DNA of 21,141 bases from NCBI GenBank assembly GCA_937892315.1, contig CALAVF010000088.1, positions 1-21,141 of the forward strand, in the 5' to 3' direction. The notes beneath the pieces were generated by a model. The model made no database searches. It was not told where the DNA came from and was given only the letters and a program-made list of their open reading frames with translations. The translations under genes and the position numbers were made by a program. Source of the DNA: an uncultured Prevotellaceae bacterium. Its GTDB lineage: Bacteria; Bacteroidota; Bacteroidia; Bacteroidales; Bacteroidaceae. This document shows, in pieces, positions 17,009 to 21,141 of this stretch. Each line of letters begins with the position of its first letter. Within the stretch, counting starts at the first letter, position 1.

Positions 17009-17054
17009 AATTCGTGTCCCGTATTTGTAATCATTCACATCGACGACACGAATT
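17009..17054. repeat. 10-bp inverted repeat, 26-bp spacer
   Basis: AATTCGTGTC (17009-17018) and GACACGAATT (17045-17054) are perfect inverted copies. The spacer is 26 bp, so centre-to-centre distance is 36 bp. The pair lies 120-165 bp before the outer-membrane protein start, upstream of its promoter, where an activator or repressor dimer pair could bind. The function is unknown. Confidence 0.45.
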
Positions 17055-17122
17055 CATACGCATCGAGGTAGCAATTAGTTATTTTTTTCCAAAAATATTT
17101 CGTCATTCAAGAAAAAAGTGTT

Positions 17123-17129
17123 TACTTTG
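17123..17129 (+). promoter_or_regulatory. Promoter of the beta-barrel protein gene
   Basis: TACTTTG, in the context GTTTACTTTGCACC, resembles the Bacteroidetes -7 element TAnnTTTG shortened by one base. Transcription would begin near 17136, giving a leader of about 37 nt before the ATG at 17174. No clear -33 TTG is seen. Confidence 0.45.
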
Positions 17130-17173
17130 CACCAAATTCTATCACTATCTACAACTTTTTTACTTACAGACGT

Positions 17174-17806
17174 ATGAAAAAGAACATTTTGAGTCTCGCT
17201 GTCATCGTTGCAGCATTCACTTTCGCATTGCCATCACAGGCACAGGTAAAGTTTGGTATCAAGGCTGGTCTCAACGTAAACTCTGTCAGCCTCAAAGACC
17301 TTCAGAGCAACATCAAAGCAGACAACAAAACAGGTTTCTTTGCCGGTGTGACAGCAGACGTGACCATTCCACTCGCAGGTCTCGGTGCAGACGCGTCTCT
17401 GCTTTACGACAACAAGGTGATTGGCGTTACTGAAAACGGTGCCGAAGCCAATAAGACCCTCCACTATGTAGATCTCCCTATCAACCTGAAATACACCATT
17501 GGCCTCAGCAGCCTCGCCAGCGTTTATATCGCAACAGGTCCTCAGTTTTCATGGAACGTAGGTGACCGCAACTGGAAACTTTCTAACTACCAAGGCTTTA
17601 CAGAAGACTGGGAACTCAAGAAATCTGAATTCTCCTGGAACGTAGGTGCAGGTGTCACTGTCCTCAGCCATCTTCGCGTAGGCTACAACTACAACATCGG
17701 TATTGGCGAAACCGCAGAGACCACCGTTATCGGCGTTGGCAATCAAGCCATCAAGGGAAAACTCAAGAACAATACCCATCAGATTTCTCTGACCTACCTG
17801 TTCTAA
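17174..17806 (+). CDS. Small outer-membrane beta-barrel (porin-family) protein
   Basis: The 210-residue product has a signal peptide (1-23, MKKNILSLAVIVAAFTFALP then SQA-Q). A beta-rich mature part follows, with alternating hydrophobic strands such as VKFGIKAGLNV, TGFFAGVTADVTIP, ASVYIATGPQFSWNV and LRVGYNYNIGIG. It ends in HQISLTYLF, whose final Phe fits the C-terminal signal read by the BAM complex. This matches the 8-strand OMP_b-brl / porin-family proteins common in Bacteroidetes, whose substrates are mostly unknown. It has its own promoter and is divergent from mraZ, so a direct link to division is not implied. The start is the ATG at 17174, directly before the Lys-Lys signal peptide. 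Confidence 0.85.
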   Translation: MKKNILSLAVIVAAFTFALPSQAQVKFGIKAGLNVNSVSLKDLQSNIKADNKTGFFAGVTADVTIPLAGLGADASLLYDNKVIGVTENGAEANKTLHYVDLPINLKYTIGLSSLASVYIATGPQFSWNVGDRNWKLSNYQGFTEDWELKKSEFSWNVGAGVTVLSHLRVGYNYNIGIGETAETTVIGVGNQAIKGKLKNNTHQISLTYLF

Positions 17807-17857
17807 ACACATCAGAAGGTTCCGTATGATACGATGCGGTCGCATCCCGAAAGCATC

Positions 17858-19897
17858 ATGTTTGCAGACATCATCCTTCCTATCCCTTTCGACAGCTTCA
17901 CTTATCTCGTCCCACCCACCCTCCAACCCACACGAGATTTGCGGGGCTGTCGAGTTGTTGTACCCTTCGGAAAGAACAAAATCTACACAGGGGTAGTGCT
18001 TCGTATGCACAACAACAAGCCCGAAGGCGTGGAAATGAAAGAAATCATGGAAGTGCTTGATGAACTGCCAGTTGTAAACGAAAAGCAATTTACCTTCTGG
18101 CAATGGATTGCCAACTACTACATCTGTCCCCTCGGCGACGTCATGAAAGCCGCCCTCCCTGCCACCCTCAAACCCAAAGACTCCAAAGCCCTCAGAGCCC
18201 TCAGAGCCACCACCTCCTCCACCATTCCTGCCCCCTTTCCCTCCCCCGTTCACAGCGGTGCTTCCGCTGTGCCCCTCTCCCCCCTCTCTCCCCCTCAGCA
18301 AACAGCCCTCAACGCCACCCAAGCCTCCTTCAAAACAAAAAACGTGACCCTCCTCCACGGCGTCACCTCCTCCGGCAAGACCGAAATCTACATCCACCTC
18401 ATCAACAACTACTTAGAAAGAGGCAAACAAGTCCTCTACCTCCTCCCCGAAATTGCCCTCACCACCCAAATCACCGAACGTCTTCGCCACGTCTTCGGCG
18501 ACCGCATGGGCGTTTACCATTCCAAGTTCACCGACAACCAACGCCTTCAGATCTACACCCGCCAAGCCTCTCCCACCCCCTACCAACTCATCCTCGGCGT
18601 TCGTTCCAGCATCTTCCTCCCCTTCCAAGACCTCGGGCTCGTCATCATAGACGAAGAACACGAACAAAGTTATAAACAGCAAGAGCCTTCGCCACGCTAT
18701 CATGCCCGTAACGCCGCCATCATGCTTGCCCACATGTTCGGTGCCAAAACCCTCCTCGGCACCGCCACCCCCTCCTTCGAGGTCTATCATCTGGCACGAA
18801 AGGAACGCTACGGCTACGTACAACTCACCCAACGCTATAAGAACAAGCAACTCCCTACCATCGAAATCGTCGATACCAAAGAAGCCAAACGGAAAAAACT
18901 CATGCGAGGACTTTTCTCCCCACGGCTCATCGAAGCCATGCAGGGAGCACTCGACCGCCACGAACAAATCATCCTCTTCCAAAATCGCCGCGGATTCTCC
19001 TCTTTCATCGAATGCCGACAGTGCGGCTGGACACCCCGCTGCCCTCACTGCGACGTCACCTTGACGCTCCACAAAAAGACTTCCACCCTCACCTGCCACT
19101 ACTGCGGCTACACCACCCGCATCCCCGAGCGATGCCCCGCCTGCGAAGAAGACAAGTTTAACCACGTCGGTGCAGGCACCGAAAAGATTGAGGACCAGAT
19201 TCCACAATTATTCGAGAATACCACCACCCTCCGCATGGACCTCGACACCACCCACACCCGCCACCAGCACGAAGCCATCATCACCGCCTTCTCCCAACAC
19301 AAAGCCGACATCCTCATTGGCACCCAGATGGTCACCAAAGGCCTCGACTTCGACAACGTATCCGTCGTAGGCATCCTCAATGCAGACACCATGCTCAACC
19401 TCCCCGACTTCCGCTCCTACGAACGCACCTTCCAAACCCTCAACCAAGTCGCCGGTCGTGCCGGTCGCAACAACACCCCTGGACTTGTCATCCTCCAAAC
19501 TCGTTCTGCCGATGCCGACATCATTCGCCAAATCACCCAAGGCGACTTTTGGCAGATGTTCCGCACCCAGATGGAAGAACGCAAACTCTTCCACTACCCA
19601 CCTTTCTATCGCCTCATCTATGTTTATCTTCGCCATCGCGACGACCAACTGCTCGACCATTTGGCTACAGATATGGGCAACCGTCTCCGCACCATCTTCG
19701 GCGGCCGTGTCCTCGGTCCCGACCGTCCCCCTGTTGCCCGCATCCAATCCCTCTACATCCGCAAACTCATGCTCAAAATAGAGCCCCAAGCATCCATCGA
19801 CAAGGTACGCCAATCTCTCCTCGCCATCCAGCAGCAGATGCAATCTCTCCCTGTTGCAAAAAATCTCAACATCTACTATGATGTTGACCCTCTTTAG
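17858..19897 (+). CDS. priA: Primosomal replication-restart helicase PriA (no winged-helix domain seen)
   Basis: PriA reloads the replisome at collapsed forks. From this ATG the product has 679 residues: a 3'-end-binding N-domain (ADIILPIPFDSFTYLVP, 3-19), Walker A GVTSSGKTE (168-176), DEEH (265-268), GTATPS (301-306), eight zinc cysteines (386, 389, 395, 398, 413, 416, 426, 429), GTQMVTKGLDF (488-498), QVAGRAGR (530-537), and the C-terminal VLGPDRPPVARIQ (618-630). Between ALPATLKP and LSPPQQTALNA, where E. coli has a winged-helix domain of roughly 80-100 residues, there are only about 35 Ser/Pro/Ala-rich residues. Codons are unusually C-rich. An in-frame ATG at 17834 adds 8 residues; 17858 is preferred because ADIILP sits at the N-terminus in relatives. 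It lies 51 bp after the beta-barrel gene. Confidence 0.94.
   Translation: MFADIILPIPFDSFTYLVPPTLQPTRDLRGCRVVVPFGKNKIYTGVVLRMHNNKPEGVEMKEIMEVLDELPVVNEKQFTFWQWIANYYICPLGDVMKAALPATLKPKDSKALRALRATTSSTIPAPFPSPVHSGASAVPLSPLSPPQQTALNATQASFKTKNVTLLHGVTSSGKTEIYIHLINNYLERGKQVLYLLPEIALTTQITERLRHVFGDRMGVYHSKFTDNQRLQIYTRQASPTPYQLILGVRSSIFLPFQDLGLVIIDEEHEQSYKQQEPSPRYHARNAAIMLAHMFGAKTLLGTATPSFEVYHLARKERYGYVQLTQRYKNKQLPTIEIVDTKEAKRKKLMRGLFSPRLIEAMQGALDRHEQIILFQNRRGFSSFIECRQCGWTPRCPHCDVTLTLHKKTSTLTCHYCGYTTRIPERCPACEEDKFNHVGAGTEKIEDQIPQLFENTTTLRMDLDTTHTRHQHEAIITAFSQHKADILIGTQMVTKGLDFDNVSVVGILNADTMLNLPDFRSYERTFQTLNQVAGRAGRNNTPGLVILQTRSADADIIRQITQGDFWQMFRTQMEERKLFHYPPFYRLIYVYLRHRDDQLLDHLATDMGNRLRTIFGGRVLGPDRPPVARIQSLYIRKLMLKIEPQASIDKVRQSLLAIQQQMQSLPVAKNLNIYYDVDPL
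18251..18271. repeat. Perfect hairpin inside the PriA linker
   Basis: CACAGCGG (18251-18258) and CCGCTGTG (18264-18271) are perfect inverted repeats around TGCTT. They lie within the C-rich stretch that codes for the Ser/Pro-rich linker of priA and are read there as HSGASAV. A hairpin this clean inside a low-complexity coding stretch suggests an inserted palindromic element or leftover intergenic sequence that was taken into the frame. Confidence 0.55.
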
Positions 19898-19960
19898 CCT
19901 TTTTTCCCCCTCTTTCCTCCATTTTTTCATCCATTTTCTCGTTTCTTTCACTTTTTTTTC
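19898..19960 (+). other. Polypyrimidine tract after priA
   Basis: Directly after the priA stop come about 63 bases with only five purines, made of C-runs and T-runs (for example TTTTTTCCCCC and CTTTTTTTTC). No inverted repeat of terminator quality is seen in it. It may help rho-dependent or hairpin-free 3' end formation, since the RNA would be rich in C and U and unstructured. It may also simply continue the strong C/T bias of the priA coding strand. Confidence 0.5.
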
Positions 19961-20048
19961 GTTTATTTGCAGTTTAAAACTATACCTTGCAATATAACAC
20001 ATTTCATATTTAACTTTATTTATTAACTAATTTAATCCTAACAAACGT
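19961..20048 (+). promoter_or_regulatory. AT-rich leader and possible promoter of the secreted protein gene
   Basis: TACCTTG (about 19983-19989), in the context CTATACCTTGCAA, resembles a -7 element with one base changed, and a TTTG lies only 13-14 bp upstream, shorter than the usual spacing. The leader would be about 55 nt, very A/T-rich, with no Shine-Dalgarno. The last bases before the start, AACGTATGAAAAAG, closely match those of the beta-barrel gene (GACGTATGAAAAAG). Confidence 0.35.
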
Positions 20049-21141
20049 ATGAAAAAGTTTTTACTTTCTCTCGTGTCGCTATTTATGCTGACACTGTTTG
20101 CTGTGGCGGGTGAACCCACAAAGGCTCTTACATTCCCAGCAGAAGGCGGTGCAGGCATTAGCGGCTATTTGTCAGAATGGACTGCGACGGTTGGTGAGGA
20201 TGCCTGGACAATCTATGGCTTCAACACGAACAAGAACGGTTGGGACTATGTAAAATGCGGCCGAAAAGGCGTTGCACACACAGGAACCATCACTTCGCCT
20301 GCAGTCAGTGCTGCCATTACGGATGTCGTCATTACTGTTGACAAAACATCCAATGTGGAAAAAGCCACACTCACAGTACTCAACGGTGAAACAACCGTTA
20401 AAGACATCGACGTGACTGAAAAATTCGTCGCTGGCAATGTTGACATCACGGTCGAAGGTGCTGCTGGTTACAGTTATAAACTCACCATCGAAAGTGACGG
20501 TTCTGCAACAGCCAACGGGCCAACTCAAATCAGCAAGGTTGCCCTTTACGAAGCAGGCAAATACGCTGAAGAGGAACTGGCTGAAGTAGCAAACATTGCT
20601 GCATTCAAAGCATTGGAAAGCGGAACAGAAGCAAAACTGACACTGAAAGATGCTCAAGTAAACTATGTCAGCGGCGACAATGTTTACATACAAGACGCCA
20701 CAGGTGGCCTGATTGTGTACAAGACTGGCATTGAATTTACCGCAGGTACTTCCGTTAACGGTACTATCATCGGTAAAATCGGTGCATATCGTGGTGCCCC
20801 TCAATTGACAAGTTCAGCCAACACTACCAACAGCGAGGTGACCGCTACAGCATTGGAAACTTTGGCTGCTGAGACAGGTGTTGTTGCTGGATTGGCAACT
20901 GCTGAAAACCTTCTCAAACTTTACGAATACAAAGAGGCCACTATCCAGGAGGATGGCGGCAAATACTATGTAGTAGATGGCGAAGAAAAAATTCAGATTT
21001 ACGACCAATTCAAGGTTGTGACCGCATGGCCAGAAAAAGCCAACTTCACAGCAGTTCTTGGCATCTACAATACTACTTATGAACTCTTCCCTATCGCCGA
21101 CCTCGAAGAGGTGAAGGTGGCCGATCCTAACGATTACACAT
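20049..21141 (+). CDS. Secreted protein of unknown function (partial, runs off the right edge)
   Basis: An ATG at 20049 opens a frame of 364 codons that stays open to the window end. The N-terminus MKKFLLSLVSLFMLTLFAVA is a clear signal peptide, with likely cleavage after AVA (18-20). No lipobox cysteine is present, so it is secreted rather than a lipoprotein. Residues about 28-170 form a beta-rich domain (WTIYGFNTNKNGWDYVKCGR near 53-72). Residues 205-254 (NYVSGDNVYIQDATGGLIVY, then a Gly/Thr-rich strand pattern) resemble the OB-like domains in Bacteroidetes surface proteins. Those resemblances are from memory, and no function can be assigned. Without the C-terminus, a secretion-system sorting tail cannot be checked. 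Codon use is more balanced than in priA. Confidence 0.85.
   Translation, partial: MKKFLLSLVSLFMLTLFAVAGEPTKALTFPAEGGAGISGYLSEWTATVGEDAWTIYGFNTNKNGWDYVKCGRKGVAHTGTITSPAVSAAITDVVITVDKTSNVEKATLTVLNGETTVKDIDVTEKFVAGNVDITVEGAAGYSYKLTIESDGSATANGPTQISKVALYEAGKYAEEELAEVANIAAFKALESGTEAKLTLKDAQVNYVSGDNVYIQDATGGLIVYKTGIEFTAGTSVNGTIIGKIGAYRGAPQLTSSANTTNSEVTATALETLAAETGVVAGLATAENLLKLYEYKEATIQEDGGKYYVVDGEEKIQIYDQFKVVTAWPEKANFTAVLGIYNTTYELFPIADLEEVKVADPNDYT

Larger units (their letters stand above)
16797..17173. other. Divergent intergenic regulatory region
   Basis: This 377-bp gap holds no gene. From left to right it contains the mraZ leader, -7 element and GTGGRG repeats (16829-16871), a near-perfect inverted repeat (16886-16909), a perfect 14-bp palindrome ATTTCTATAGAAAT (16924-16937), a GTGGGGG on the plus strand (16955-16961), a 10-bp inverted repeat (17009-17054), and the promoter of the beta-barrel gene (17123-17129). 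It is AT-rich with long A/T runs. Confidence 0.7.

Noticed and set aside
17549..18397. 282-residue open frame on the minus strand over the beta-barrel gene and priA
   Set aside because: It is Gly/Val/Glu-rich low complexity caused by C-rich codons on the opposite strand, and it spans two real genes.
18413..19207. 264-residue open frame on the minus strand inside priA
   Set aside because: It is the antisense of conserved PriA helicase motifs, with composition explained by the C-rich sense strand.
19208..20002. 264-residue open frame on the minus strand at the priA end
   Set aside because: It is again antisense to conserved PriA sequence, and its N-terminus falls in the polypurine complement of the intergenic tract.
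20172..20804. 210-residue open frame on the minus strand in the secreted-protein gene
   Set aside because: It is antisense to a frame with a clear signal peptide and normal codon use that stays open to the window edge.
1..21141. A new defence, mobile or biosynthetic system
   Set aside because: All large frames are explained by housekeeping division, cell-wall, gyrase, helicase and envelope genes; no integrase, transposase, direct-repeat boundary or tRNA was seen.

Overview
The window looks like a chromosomal core region of a Bacteroidales bacterium, probably Prevotella-like. The reasons are the gene order mraZ-rsmH-ftsL-ftsI-murE-mraY-murD-ftsW-murG-murC-ftsQ-ftsA-ftsZ with no murF or ddl inside it, the protein variants (long FtsA and MraY, PASTA-tailed FtsI, short FtsL-like protein), promoter elements of the TAnnTTTG type, and mostly absent Shine-Dalgarno sequences. 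The genus is inferred and was not tested by any search.

Layout: positions 1-162 (+) are the last 53 codons of gyrB, followed by a hairpin and T-run terminator. The division and cell-wall (dcw) cluster fills 401-16796, entirely on the minus strand, and is read from mraZ (right) to ftsZ (left). It ends in a strong intrinsic terminator at 345-374 that faces gyrB. Within the cluster, RsmH and MraZ are the leading genes. FtsL, FtsI, FtsW, FtsQ, FtsA and FtsZ build the divisome, and MurE, MraY, MurD, MurG and MurC make lipid II (meso-diaminopimelate type, from the DNPR motif of MurE). Spacing is tight, and ftsL and ftsI overlap. Two larger internal gaps stand out: one before murG with a promoter-like TATCTTTG, and one before ftsW with four palindromes repeated at exactly 21 bp.

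A 377-bp intergenic region (16797-17173) separates mraZ from plus-strand genes. It holds the mraZ promoter with three GTGGRG direct repeats that fit a MraZ autoregulatory operator, several inverted repeats, and the promoter of a small outer-membrane beta-barrel protein (17174-17806). Next come priA (primosomal helicase), which appears to lack its winged-helix domain, and a secreted protein of unknown function that runs off the right edge.

I found no mobile element, CRISPR array, RNA gene or defence system. The region is mostly ordinary core genome. The items most worth following up are the phased palindrome array before ftsW, the PriA linker that contains a perfect hairpin, and the regulatory region upstream of mraZ.
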